From positions 124,001 to 188,000 of the forward strand of contig JALQBC010000033.1 in the NCBI GenBank assembly GCA_023375675.1: DNA of 64,000 nucleotides, written 5' to 3'. Position numbers and translations under genes: made by a program. Positions 20,991-32,790 of this stretch are shown here, piece by piece (the first letter of the stretch is position 1; each line of letters opens with the position of its first letter). Below the pieces are notes generated by a model. It had not been told where the DNA came from. It made no database searches and was given only the letters and a program-made list of their open reading frames with translations. This DNA is from Cytospora piceicola (taxonomy: Eukaryota > Ascomycota > Sordariomycetes > Diaporthales > Cytosporaceae).

Positions 20991-23900
20991 CAGTCGTAGA
21001 AAGAGGAGGAAAGCCGTACGTCGGCACCCATCCTGGGGGTTAACTCGGTACCCCAGGTGGGCCGGGCAACTTGGTCTGGCGGGTCAGACGCTCATTACAT
21101 GGCGTACCCTGCATTGTACACTTGATGTACATTAACCGGTGGATCCGCGATCATCAAAGCGGACAGCAAAGATCAGACCTTCACTTCTTTCTCTCTGACA
21201 AACATACTTCGTCACTGAGGAGCAAGTGTAAACTCGACGTACACGCATCAACAGCCGGACATCATATCGACTTTCAACTACAAAATCTGAACACATCTTG
21301 AACCAGTTTCGCAGCAAACAATGAACCTCGCAACGCGAGCCAGAGAACGGGTCCAGTACACAAGATCCAACATAAGCTCGAAAAACCAAACAAGATCCAG
21401 CGCCTTGAGCTCGAAACACCGCCCCCATGACCGAGCGAAACAGCTCAGCGCCGGGCCTATCTTGTCAAGCCATCAGATCAGATTCAGCAACCCGAACAAG
21501 AAAGTAGCCACTTCATCTAGTCCAGCCTTTGTCAAAGAGTTCAGCGACATCTACATTCAGTAACAACTTCAGTACCGCGTTCTTCAAGCCCAACGCGTGC
21601 GGAACTCCATGTTCTTGTTCAGAACACAACCTACCAGACCAATCACACGGAGCGGAAACCTTCGTTCGCTTCCAAGCCAATACAGCTCCCAGGGTCACTC
21701 CGACACCAATTTCTGCTTGCTTTCAGAGATTTTCAGGAGCGAACAATCAGTCTGCCGCCAGTTCAGACTCACAAAGACCAAGACTGATCCCAGTCCCGTC
21801 TTGACTGAACGTCACCTACAATCCAGCTCATGAGATCCAGCTACTCCGACTCTTATCGATAACCATTCATGACGGAGTACGGCCTGTCTACTCTACATGC
21901 CGCCGGACACGAACGAAATGGACCACGGTACGCGCGACACAAGCGACCAGACCCGACTGGAACATAGCTTCCAACGACGCCAACCAGTCGTTTTACCACC
22001 CAAACCCCTCCGGGCTTGGACGTGCTGTCCAGTCTATTCAAGTCCAGCCCGGTACGGAGCTCAGCCCGAGGTTGTCAACTTCCACAGCCCCCGGCAAGTC
22101 CTGCCACATCTCAGCCAGCCATAACGCAAATATTCTTCAAACTCCATATCAACTGCGACCTTCGTAATCCAGAAGTACGAGACAAAATTCGCCTCCACGG
22201 CGAAAGAAGTCGAGAAGCCTCTCTTGCCTTGAACAGGACCACTTGGTCCTTGCTTCCAAGAGACCAGACCGTCTTCAAAGCGACTCAAGTATCCCATCGC
22301 AGCGAATACGGACCAAGGTCAAATCCTAGTCGTACCCAGCCTCGCAAGCGACAGCTCAAAGCCAGAGTCTTGGTGCTCACACCAATGCTAAAACCAACCA
22401 TCTCGGTGCTATCCCGTATGCACTGGAGCCCGCATAAAGCCAGCGATACCCCAGCGTTTCAAGCTACCACATGCCCACCTCCCCCCGCGACACCACACTT
22501 CACCTGGGAGGACAGTTCGCCTACCTGGGTGCATGTACATACATGTATGCATCCGCAATGCGCAAATCGATCGCCCCAGAAACTTAGTGAAGTGCCCCAC
22601 ACTGAGGTCCTGATACATTTCTTGCCCTCATCAGAGTCCAGACTTATAAGGCCCAGAATCTGCACGACTTACTCCGAGACTATTTCAGCCCTGGCCGGGA
22701 CAAGAATATACCCGCAAAAATCAGAACAGCTCCAGCCAGCACCATGCACAGTTCACAGCTCAAGCACGTTCTTGTGACATCTCCAGCTCCCTGACACACA
22801 ACGAACACCGCTTCACGGAACGTGACACCTTCCAAAATATGGACACGTCTGCAGGCCCATGCAACTCGAGCTCACATTCATCGATTACGTATCGTTTCAT
22901 ATTAATTTTACCGTCAAATCCCGCCTCTTGGAGGCTTGGTAGTTGGACGGCCCTACAATGCTCCTGGAGATCCAAACAAGCTGACAATCGAGCGGCCTGT
23001 TCGGACTCCTCAACTTGACCTTGAAAAGGAAGACTTGCGATGCTCAAAAACAAGCTAGCGAGCCGCCAGGTGGAGGTCCGAAAGGGCCACCAGACGCGAA
23101 TGCCGAGCTAGCGAAGCACCTTTTGCTCTTTAACAGGTGTAAAAGCTCCCAATTCCCTCTGTACAAAGAATCATGGCTATTCAGAGATCCTGAGGCCTGC
23201 GAATCGTGGCGATCTCTTACTACTTTCCAACAGGAACCGGGTTTGCCTCTGATATGGTATCAACTCAGGTCCACAACCATAATCCATCGTCATTGTGGGA
23301 AACTCTGAAGCATCCACGTGGCTCAGGGGATGTTGGGAGACCTCGACAGTTTCACTGCGTGCCTCAGGTGGGCGAACAAGGCGGTGGAAGGCTTTGACGA
23401 GGTTCCAATAACCGATGACGAGGATGAAGACGAGGAGTGATCTATCCAAAGCCTCACCGATGGGCGGCTGATGTGCGTATACAGAACCTCTGCAATCTTG
23501 CTGTGCGACTTGGTTGTACTCAAGAAAACCCACCGTGCGGAGGTTTGGCCTGTCAATCGAATCCAAGGTAAGCCACGACCGTCGAAGAGGATTTCCATTG
23601 TCCACGGTACCGCAACCTGGTGGAACAGCGTCGACTTGCGTCCGCTTTTGAGAGCGCCCGTTCCCCTTATCCCCCCCACCCTGCAGGTAAATCCGCGCGC
23701 CACATCCAATGTTTACTAGGTACTGACCAGATGTTCCAGCACAGGCAAGGGTTGATCGATAGATACTGCACATAGCTTGTCCTACGGGGTGGGTGGACGT
23801 CTCCAGCCCAAAGATACCGGTTACCAGTGTATGATGACATAACACTTTCCCCCATATGCTGCGCGGAGACGAATCAGCTCCATTCGACCTTTAGGAGGAG

Positions 23901-26900
23901 GCAGGTCGGCTGCTCTCCACTATCGCCGTCCGCGTTTCCCGTTTATTCACAGAAAATTCACGAGCTTCCCGCGGGGTCTCAAGTCGTCTGTCAAAAGCTG
24001 AGATGGCTTTGGAAAATGGGTGGATTTGCACCCAACAAGACTACGGCACATCTGGTCAAGTACACTCGGTTGGTGTTTTACCACGGACGCACACAAGAGG
24101 CCGACCCGGTCCCTACACGAGGAGAAGAACTGAGCTACGGGTTTGCAGAGGACCTCTCTCGCAATCGACCATTTGGATCGACCCGGAAATTACCCTGTCG
24201 GCCCTCAGCCTCTCTCGAAGCGAGAGGCTCAAACGGGCCATTCACGGGCAAGTCATTAAAACACGAAAGTCGTGCGCAACGAATAGCAAATTTCAGCACG
24301 AACTTTGCATTGCGACACTCAAAGTCCGGTCCATCTACGGCGGTGCCTGGACCAACCGACCACAGTCCTGATTCCAACCCGCCCAAGCAGCCCGGAGCAA
24401 CGGCAAGGGAAGCTTTCTTGTATGCCTACCCTGCTCACTGTCTTCATTCTGAGAGCTGGTCACACAAAAGTATTCCGACCGAGAAATCCTGAAAAGCCAG
24501 GTTCTCTGAGAATCAAGGTCGGCTTGTGTGCAGATAGGATGGCAGCACTTCACCTGTGCGTATGAACCCTCACTCCCTAAACATATATCTATGAACTGAC
24601 ATCAGCCCACATCCACCGGCAGGTGAAGAACAGATGGCTTGGCGGGCTGAACTTGTTGGTGCGCTCCCGCCCACTCGCATGCTCATTGACGCACCCAGGA
24701 TGTCTTCACCCTACTCGACGACACCCGCGATGATCTACGACGTGCATATACCAAGCAATGATCATCTCAATGGTGGTGGGAACTTCCGAGTAATAGTACA
24801 AACGCAGCTACTCCGAACATCCCGAGCTTGTATAGTCGGTGAGGTCTGCGGACTCAGGAGAGGGTGCCGCCGGAGGAAGATGAACAAGGATAAGGGCTAA
24901 GACCAGCCGTAGGTGCTGGCGGCTGCATGTGGGGAACTACTGTTTATACTTTGTGTAAGGTACCGTTGGGACGGTGTAACTCGTGACAGAGTCCGGGATG
25001 ATAAATCGGACTGGTTCTTGGGAAATGACGGTGTCGGTTGGAAAGTATTCATGGCATATATGCATCCACCCCTGTGCTTCGTCCGTGTACCTTGTCGTTG
25101 TTGACCTTGCAGAGGATATCCTCCCCTACTTCCTCCCGCGAGAATTGTGATCCGCTATGGACTTCACAGCCGCCGAGGTCGTCCCCTTTCCCGGTCCTCC
25201 GCACATCGCTCGCGCCTATGATGATCAAGGCCAGCTAACCAGTACAAACAGCACTTCCACCTCTTGTTCTCAAACTACGGATCATACTTCCGCCTTTTGC
25301 ACTTCCTTGGCATCCTCCTTGGTTATTCAACCAGCTGTTTTCCGACCTAGTAGTGGAGAAGCGCTGTCGTTTGTCGTTGATGCTCTGCCCAGTCGCCGCT
25401 GGACCGACATTGATGAAGCCGAACCCCAGCCTGTCCGTCTCCGCGGATTCCATGGCTGAGACCTCATCTTGGATTAGGGGGTGGCCTTCGGCGGCGCAGG
25501 TGCTGACCTCATCCCCTGGGATAAGGGGTGTATTCGGAGGATATGGAACCAACCATCTTGTACGGGCTCTGAATCTGATTGGGTCGTGATGATTGTGCTG
25601 CGTGGTGGAAATATAGTGCAAGGGTTTGGTCTTGTGTAAATGTCGTTGGAGCCTGAACGCGTCAATGTGGCTTTCGTTTACATGGGTTTGGTTATTGAGG
25701 GCCAAATGAACGTGATGATTCGATTTGTCTTTACTGTCGCCGTCAAGTACCTATAGGTACATAGGTACAGCTCTCGAAGGAAATGATGCTGGCGACTTTG
25801 TGTTTACGACAACCCAGGCGCCCCTGGAGACGCTGACTGTTGATCAACGACGTTATTTCCTCCTACCAGATGGCGGTGATGGATTTCCAGACGGATGATT
25901 GCGTATTTGGATGGATCAAGATACATTTAGTCAAATGGCAGCATTCGTGTATAAGAAACTGGGGGTTTGGTGATCTGGCATCGTGGCAGACCAGTGCCGT
26001 CTTTGCCTCCATGACCAACGATAGCTCATGGTGATATGCCTCCGACGCTTTCTCAGCAAGTGGCAGCGTTCACACAAAAGCCGCCTCAGCACCCCGTGTC
26101 CACGAGTATCCCGACACCTTTCCAAAGAGGCCAATGACACACTCCTCGGACCATGTATAGGATTAGAACACCACTGTACAGCGACCAGCCATATGCACAC
26201 TGCGACCTCACTCCTGCAACATCGGCAATCCCCCATGCCCGAGATGCTCGTCCGCAATCACCACTATTGCGGCAACGACGCCAACACCATCACGTAGGCG
26301 CACGACCGCCACGTCGGCGATACGCGCGCGCGGCGAGGACAGGCCGGTGCAGCCGCGTGACAACTCAAGGAGTATCAGGCCACACTAGCACCGTGGCCAC
26401 TAGCACCGTGGCCGCGTTGCATCGTTGTGACGGGGTCATACAAGCCACAAACGATCGGCACGAGCTACCCGACATCTACGAGGACCTCATCCGCGCCTTG
26501 GTGACAGGGAAGGGTGATGGCGTTTCTGGGGGGCGGGAATGTATATGTTCTCAGGGTGGTCTCAGAGGCAGACCTGTCATGTTTCCGGGCGATATGCCAA
26601 AGGACTGGTGGAAGTGGTCTAACTACCTCAACATTGAAGGACTGCCGCATTTCCCAGCACATGACAACAGCAGGTTACCTGACGGGGCAATGTGAGTGAC
26701 TGGATAGTTGGGTTGACTAAACCGTCAAAGTGACGAGGAAATTTGAGTCAGGAGGGTGCTCGAGTGACCGCTATTCACAAGTGATACTGGGGTTTAGGTG
26801 ACGATATGCTGAGCTGACAAGAAAGCAACTTTACTACAGACTGTCGTTCCTGTGCCGTAAAATCCATTGCCCTCGGATAAAGGGGCTTTCATCTCGGCAA

Positions 26901-27175
26901 TGGAAATGTACCTGGGGTGGAACACTGTACCTTGATGCCGACAGGAGATCTTGGCGGCCTTCAAGGCATTTACTTTGCTCTCGTACCAAGCAATGCAGTC
27001 CTATGTCTCAGCATGTCGGTCGGTATCTAGACTTCATCCTGGAACAGCGGTGCTGCAATCGAATGCTTGTTGATCTTGTGGTATATTTGTGTGCCACAAC
27101 ACTGCAGCAGATGGATGGTGACCTTCTTCGTACGTAAATAGTACAGTGGAGTACACCGCCCTGCCACCGACTCGC
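20991..27175. other. 6-kb region without recognisable genes
   Basis: I can support no gene in this long stretch. From about 21140 to 22800 the plus strand is markedly rich in A and C and poor in G, which leaves long open frames (254 codons at 22016-22777) with no domain. A 222-codon minus frame at 23177-23845 contains one hydrophobic span (LLVFILVIGYWNLVKAF) but no family I recognise. A 15-bp direct tandem duplication lies at 26383-26412. A TACCTATAGGTACATAGGTAC cluster occurs at 25748-25768. Confidence 0.45.
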
Positions 27176-28167
27176 TCAGCGCACTATCCTCCTGAGCACC
27201 TTCTCGCGTGCAAGTTTGCTCGCGACCTCCCCACCATTCTGCAGGGCAACGGCGCCAACGATTGCGAAGATAGAAGTGGCCAGTACCGTCTCAAGACCAG
27301 AGCCTTTCACGTTATCGGGCTGTGTGTAGGTTGCAACGCGTCAGTATGGATTACCCCGGGACAGCACTTCATAGCAAACAGGGGGTGCAAGTGTATTGGC
27401 TGTACTCACATTCCTAGGCTTCCACCTAACAACCTCGTTCAACCTGGCATTGATGGCAACATCTGCCAGGTTCTTTACCGACATGATGTCTTGTGGCCGA
27501 GTGGTGCTCAGCTTGTCGACGTTCTGAAGGGCGGGGGACTCAAAGTGTTTCCGGTTCCACGGGTCGGCGAGCTGTTGGTCTTCTGATATGTGCGACGAGG
27601 TCATGATCTCGTTCATGGCTTCATGTACCATTATTTGTCGCCCTGGAAGAGTGGAGAGCTTTTTGTTAGCATTTCCGTCTTCCGAGCCCGCTGTTCTGAG
27701 CGGCACGAGGGATTTCAACATGACAACCACATACCAAAGAAGGCTAATCTTGTGTTAAATCCTCTCCGACCGTAGTCGAAACTCTTGTGTGTAACAGCCA
27801 GCCATTTAATCTCCTCCGGCAGCATCCTGGGGCCGTTGCGCCCCAGGAACCGTTCGTAGAATTCGTCCAGCTTGGCGGGGTCTTCGTTGACGTGCCATAT
27901 CGCCCGCTGCGGCACCTTGATCCTGTTGAGGGAGAATCCGTGAGGTGCCTTGAGGCCCTCTGGTGTGTATGACCATCGTGGCCTCGCCTCCTCGATATCC
28001 TCCTCTGTTATGGGCTCGTTCAGGGGATCATCCTTCTCGGCGAGTGATGTCGGCTCCCGGGCCAATTGGTGGTTTGCACGGCATGCTGGTCGGGCTACCG
28101 AGATCCGGAGGGGTCGCAGGGCTTGCCTGGATGCTGACCAGATTGAACGAGAGGAGTTGAGCGCCAT
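27176..28167 (-). CDS. MRPL15: Mitochondrial large-subunit ribosomal protein mL57 (RNase III-like)
   Basis: Three exons, 28167-27735, 27642-27410 and 27319-27176, give 269 residues; donors are GTATGT and GTGAGT, acceptors CCAG and CACAG, and all frames close. The N-terminus (residues 1-35, Arg/Ser/Ala-rich, almost no acid) is a mitochondrial presequence. The core LPEEIKWLAVTHKSFDYGRRGFN with FFGRQIM is the degenerate RNase III fold used by yeast MrpL15/mL57 as a structural ribosomal protein. The usual acidic catalytic motif (NERLEFLGD-type) is absent, as expected for the ribosomal version. It sits head-to-head with RTT109, 653 bases between start codons. Confidence 0.88.
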
Positions 28168-28820
28168 GGGATTCTAGCAGCTGGGGTCGAAGGTGGATTG
28201 GCGCATGCTCAAGCCTTCGGCAGTCCGGTTCGAGTCGAGTTCAGTCGCGATGCACGTTTCGACGGTAACTTTTTCAGGTGGGTCCGGAACAACCACGGCT
28301 AAACTAGCTCGGCCGAACGACGTCGACCGGTCATGCACGGACCAGTCTTGGAACCTCCTCCTCAGATGTACCTTGGTACCTAAGAGGTATTCTTGTACCC
28401 GAAAATCACGCACGTGCCACCCATCAGCCAGCCCACCTTTTCTCATTCTCCTCAAATGTACACTAATGTTCAAAGCGGCAGAGCGGATTCCTGTCAGGCA
28501 CGCGCAGCAATTGAGGCACGCGAAAGGGTCGTCGACCCACAAGAGCTTCGCGACCAAAGCTTCAGACCGCGTTGGTTCGCGACGTGAAGCGCATTTCAAT
28601 TAAATTCAGTAGTTCTCCGAGTCCAACCCCCATCGAATCCAACACCATTTTCCTGGCAAATCCTACTTTTGCTACTCCTGTCTTTCCTTTCCCTTACTTG
28701 CATTCCCATTTCTACGCCCATTTCTACCTCATTGGCTTTGGCTTGGCCTTCCTGGTGAACTTTCGCTACCATGATGCGCCGATAATCAAACAACAGCTTC
28801 GATTTCTTCCCGTCTCCATC
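28168..28820. promoter_or_regulatory. Shared divergent promoter region mL57 / RTT109
   Basis: This 653-base interval between two divergent starts must contain both promoters. It holds a GGTACCTAAGAGGT motif near 28376. The RTT109 side (28572-28820) stays open in frame with no stop and no ATG, so it is probably 5' leader. Individual factor sites cannot be assigned. Confidence 0.6.
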
Positions 28821-30860
28821 ATGTTCTCCTCTGCGGCGTCTCCTAGTATGCCTGGCTCTAAGCAGCAACAGCAATGCAGCACTGCCCTGTTGGATAAGCT
28901 TGCAAAAGTGCTGCCCAAGGGCTACAAGTTCACCATCAACCACCTCTCGACACCTCCCACTCGCACCGATGCCCTTTGTTCGCCTCCACCCGACGCGCGA
29001 CCTGATCGAACCTACCGAGAATCCCATTTCCTTGCTATCAGCATAGATGCCACTCCGAAAACGTCTTCGACCTCAAGCCTGAGCATCCCTTTTCCCCCCT
29101 TGACGCCGGGACGTGCGAGCGACAATGCCGCGACACACAGCAACCAAGTCCTGATTCTCGGCCTCGAGATCTACATCTTCACAACCGCATGGTCGAGTAC
29201 TTTCTTCGTCTCGAAAGCAGACTCGACCGGCTACCTGTCCATTCTCAACCTCCCGAAAGGCGCCCCATCCCCCATCCGCGAAATAAGCTCTGCCTTCGTC
29301 TCTTACCTCGTCCAAGAACGACGTCGCGATAATGTGCAGACAATTGTCAGCCTCTTTGCTCGGGCGCAGAATCAGTACTTGTTTCCCGGAAGCGTGGAGA
29401 ACGAACACAAACACGTCCTAGATGACCGAGGCCTGGTGAGATGGTGGTGCCGCGTTCTGAATTCAGTCATGGAGGCCCAGGGTACGCACGAGGACAAGAT
29501 ATTCCGCCCCTCCAACAAGAAAGGAGACTGGGAGCAGATGAAGGGCTTCTTGGTTGTCCCCGGACTGGATGCCTACGAGTTGCGCGCCTTCCTACCTCGA
29601 ACACCAACCACGCCGTCCAATTGGGTCCTTGGCCATCCTCTGGAGCGCATCTCTCACTTCGCTCGGGAATACGATTGGGTTCCACCGAGGTGTTTGGTAC
29701 CCAAATTCCCCGACGACCCCAAATCACGCTTTCGCGACGAGCTCGATCTCGAGGGTTCCAAGTCGGCGCAATACGAAGAGAAGGGTCTATGGCGCAGCGT
29801 CCAGACCATGGAGCAGTTCTGGGATATGATGACGTATCGACAAGAGTGCTCTAGCGGACACATGACTGGCTTCGTATGGGTTGTACTGGAGCCTTACGGC
29901 TGGGCCGAGAAGAACGAGCCCACGGTTGCTTCACCTACTGATACTCCTTTTACACCCAACTCTTCCTTTGATGCCACGCAGATGTCCCAGCCATCGACGC
30001 CACCCAAAAGACGCAACACGCTTACGACTTCAACGCCGAAAACGAGCCCGCTCAAAATGACAGCCACCCCTGGATCGACACAGCTGACTCCCACCAAGCA
30101 GAGCCCTTCAAAGGGGGCCCCTGGGGCGAAAGACAAGAAGAGAACACTGAAGGGACCGATCCATCCGCGTATGCCACGTGTCAAAAGGCACGCCCGTAAT
30201 TATGTGCCGGACATCCCGGTCACGACTTCCTACTACTACTGGCCCCCAGCGGGCCGAGGAACCCGGATTGTTGCTGAAGCCGATTATAAGAGATCGCTGG
30301 ATTTGCTCACAAAGCTGGACTTCGAAACCCTGGAATTGGCCACTACAAGTACCAGGAGATGGATCAATGAGGTTGGTGGCGGTCAGAAATGGGCTTTGGA
30401 AGTCATTGGACGACGGAATGTCGCCCCGGCCACAGTTGTTCCCGCGTCTATAGCAGTCAACAACATGACGAATCTGGTCCGTAAGAAGCAGCGGCCAGCC
30501 GAGGTGTCTGTGGCCGAAAAGGCTGGTGGAGAACGCTCCACGGGGCCTGCGACATCTGCGGTTGTGACGCTGCCGGTCGTCACTGTGCCTGTGTTGACGC
30601 CGAGAAAAAAGCCGCAGAACGAGGTTGATGGACTGACGCCTACACCACCATCCACTGTCGAGGTGGACTCCAAAACAACAGCGTCGGTCAACCACCTCGT
30701 GCCGCGGAAGAAGCGAAAAGAGTCCACTCCTGAGGAGCCTGGTCCGACTAATAGCTCTTCTGCCGCAGCGAACGGCGGGGATGCAACCTCAAGCACAGAC
30801 GCGCCGGCCGTGAATTCTTTGGCTGGCGGTTTGGTACGGAAGAAGGTCAAAACCTCATGA
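28821..30860 (+). CDS. RTT109: Histone acetyltransferase Rtt109 (KAT11)
   Basis: An intronless gene of 679 residues from the ATG at 28821; the frame is open 83 codons further upstream but has no earlier ATG. Residues about 20-360 match the KAT11 fold: an N-terminal LLDKLAKVLPKGYKF, then ILGLEIYIFTTAWSSTFFVSKADSTGYL, the DWEQMKGFLVVPGLDAYELRAFLP block and the diagnostic EYDWVPP...PKFPDDPKSRF motif (DDPKSRF at 298-304, where K301 corresponds to the autoacetylated lysine of the yeast enzyme). Rtt109 with Asf1 and Vps75 acetylates newly made histone H3 on K56 during replication and supports genome stability. The C-terminal 300 residues are low-complexity Ser/Thr/Pro with KK-rich patches (LVRKKQR, PRKKRKE, LVRKKVKTS), fitting nuclear localisation. 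It converges on the RKM4-like gene, with 282 bases between stops. Confidence 0.93.
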   Translation: MFSSAASPSMPGSKQQQQCSTALLDKLAKVLPKGYKFTINHLSTPPTRTDALCSPPPDARPDRTYRESHFLAISIDATPKTSSTSSLSIPFPPLTPGRASDNAATHSNQVLILGLEIYIFTTAWSSTFFVSKADSTGYLSILNLPKGAPSPIREISSAFVSYLVQERRRDNVQTIVSLFARAQNQYLFPGSVENEHKHVLDDRGLVRWWCRVLNSVMEAQGTHEDKIFRPSNKKGDWEQMKGFLVVPGLDAYELRAFLPRTPTTPSNWVLGHPLERISHFAREYDWVPPRCLVPKFPDDPKSRFRDELDLEGSKSAQYEEKGLWRSVQTMEQFWDMMTYRQECSSGHMTGFVWVVLEPYGWAEKNEPTVASPTDTPFTPNSSFDATQMSQPSTPPKRRNTLTTSTPKTSPLKMTATPGSTQLTPTKQSPSKGAPGAKDKKRTLKGPIHPRMPRVKRHARNYVPDIPVTTSYYYWPPAGRGTRIVAEADYKRSLDLLTKLDFETLELATTSTRRWINEVGGGQKWALEVIGRRNVAPATVVPASIAVNNMTNLVRKKQRPAEVSVAEKAGGERSTGPATSAVVTLPVVTVPVLTPRKKPQNEVDGLTPTPPSTVEVDSKTTASVNHLVPRKKRKESTPEEPGPTNSSSAAANGGDATSSTDAPAVNSLAGGLVRKKVKTS

Positions 30861-31142
30861 ACACATAATCTCTTTCTTTTGTTAATGATCATTAATGGAT
30901 CACATGGATACGGACACTTGGGTCCCCGAGAACTTGATGGATACCCCAAAAGGCATACAGGGAACTGTTTTGGATGGCGTTTTGTTTTTGCATTGATTGA
31001 TACAGGTGTGTTTGCAATCAGCATACCCCGGGGCAACATCAATCCGGATAGGACAATGGATTGTTTCGTTTTTCTAACCGTTTATGCTGTTTACTTTTCT
31101 TTCATACTATGTGGGTATCTCAAAATGATGTGCAATGCACTT

Positions 31143-32358
31143 TTACATCTTGCGCCTCTTGGCGCTGGGCTTGTCACCGCCCCTGTCCGCCTCGGCGAGC
31201 TCGGCCAACTTTGCCTGGACCGACTCGCTGGCCTGCTTTAGTAGCACCTTCTCGCCTAACCTCACATCCAGCGCCATCGTTCGCCGGTCCAGTTTGCCAC
31301 TCCCGGCCGCGTACAGCTCCAGATCCTGCTCTAGTGTCGTGCCGTACTGCTTCGTCCGCTCATCCAGTGCCTTCGCGATGGCAGAGTACATGACCTTGTC
31401 ACGCACGGTCTTGTCAGGCACCGCATCGGGCCTGACCTTCTTGACGGCCTTCAAGACTGTCTTGACCTGCTCCAACAGCTCCTCCGGCACGCCTGCCTTC
31501 TTGTTTACCTCACTCACCCTCCCCTCGGAGTCCGGGTCATCTGACCCAAGCTCGATGACGAAGCCCTCTTCGAACTCGTCATCCTCGTCCATCATCTCAA
31601 TGGCCTGCTCCCACTCCTCCTCCTTGAGCGGCAACTCGCTTATCAGCCCCGCCTGCACTGAGTCCCACGCCAGGTCGGCGAGGTTCCACCGCCGGTGCGT
31701 GACGGTCGTGTAGCCGTACCTCCTCAGCAGCTCGCCGTTGCTCAGCGGGCCGTAGTAGTTGAGGATCTCCTCGCCCTTGGCGATGGGCCGCAGCGTCGTG
31801 GCGGTGAGGGCGTGCTCGCCGTGCTCGATGTGCGCATTGAAGGCCGCGTCGGCGTTCAGGATGTCGGCCATCGGGACCATGCCGAGCATGGTCTTGCCCT
31901 CGCGGTCTTCCTCCCACTCGTCCTCCTCCTCCTCGTCTCCGTCCTTGGACTTCTCGTCGTCGTCCTTCTCGAGGTCGAAGGCGTACGCCATGATGACGCT
32001 GCCCATCCTGAAGGCGAGCTGGACCAGCTCGTCTTCGCTCATCTTTTGTGAGTCTGATGAGGCGGGGAAGAAGACATCCTCGTGTTGCTGGATGACGGGT
32101 ATGATCTTGGTCCGCATCATCTTTTCCGCCTCGTCCTTGCCGACCTTGCTCGCCACGGGACTGGCCTGCAGTTCGGCTAGCTCTTCTGGGGACCAGAACA
32201 TGGGCGTGCCGAACTGGTCGACGGTGGGCAGAACGTCAAGGTAGGGTTTCCATGGTGATTTTGCGCCTTGGAGGTACTCGTAGATGAGGATAAGGATGAG
32301 TGAGGCCCATGAGTCTTGTCCTTGGTCGTCCTCTTCGTGATCATGGTCATGGTCATGA

Positions 32359-32390
<32 letters not shown>

Positions 32391-32790
32391 ATGGTCATGG
32401 TCATGGTCACACTGGTGGTGGTCGCCGCCGTCCATTTCATCATCTTCGGCATCATCATCCTCACTTTCGACCGGGGGGCTGAACACGTCAGGGATCTTGG
32501 CGACGAGACCAGATGTGTTTGTGCAGATGATGCTCTGGCGAGGGATGGTGAAGAGTACCGTCTCCGCGGGGATGTCGGCCTTGGCCACTTCATTAGGAGT
32601 GTGTGTTAGCTTTCACACTGGCCTCACGAACATAGGATTGGTGGCCTGAATTACCTATTCCGCGTCCAGCACCTTTGCCCCGTAAGTCCTGGATCTCGAT
32701 ATCATTGTGAAACGTAGTACCGGACTGGGCCTGGAACCAGGCGAGGAAGTCGGATGTCTTGACGTGGAAGTCTTTTGTTTGTTCGGCCAT
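31143..32790 (-). CDS. RKM4: SET-domain protein-lysine methyltransferase, Rkm4/SETD6-like
   Basis: Two exons, 32790-32655 and 32587-31143 (intron 67 bases, GTAATT...GAAG), give 526 residues; the join creates GRGIVAKADIPAETVLF, the classic SET N-terminus. The SET core ends with MVPMADILNADAAFNAHI, GEEILNYYGPLSNGELLRRYGY, giving the cofactor-binding Asn and the YG/GY residues. A C-terminal helical Rubisco-LSMT-type substrate-binding region follows and the protein ends in a basic KRRKM tail. Yeast Rkm4 monomethylates ribosomal protein Rpl42 on Lys55; SETD6 acts on chromatin and signalling proteins, so the substrate here is not certain. The odd feature is an insertion between the SET start and core: an acidic run then twelve Asp-His pairs (residues 106-129). 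A second acidic insert (EKDDDEKSKDGDEEEEDEWEEDREG) lies in the iSET region. Confidence 0.85.
32337..32408 (-). repeat. Asp-His dipeptide microsatellite (12 units) inside RKM4-like CDS
   Basis: Seventy-two bases of GAC/GAT alternating with CAC/CAT encode twelve Asp-His pairs, mixed with synonymous codons. Mixed codons suggest it is old or selected at protein level rather than a fresh slippage product. A poly-DH stretch could bind divalent metals. Confidence 0.95.

Noticed and set aside
22016..22777. 253-residue plus-strand ORF
   Set aside because: Sits in the G-poor skewed region, where stop codons are scarce; no recognisable sequence.
31135..32051. Plus-strand ORFs opposite the SET methyltransferase
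   Set aside because: Complement of the acidic and Leu-rich coding frame.
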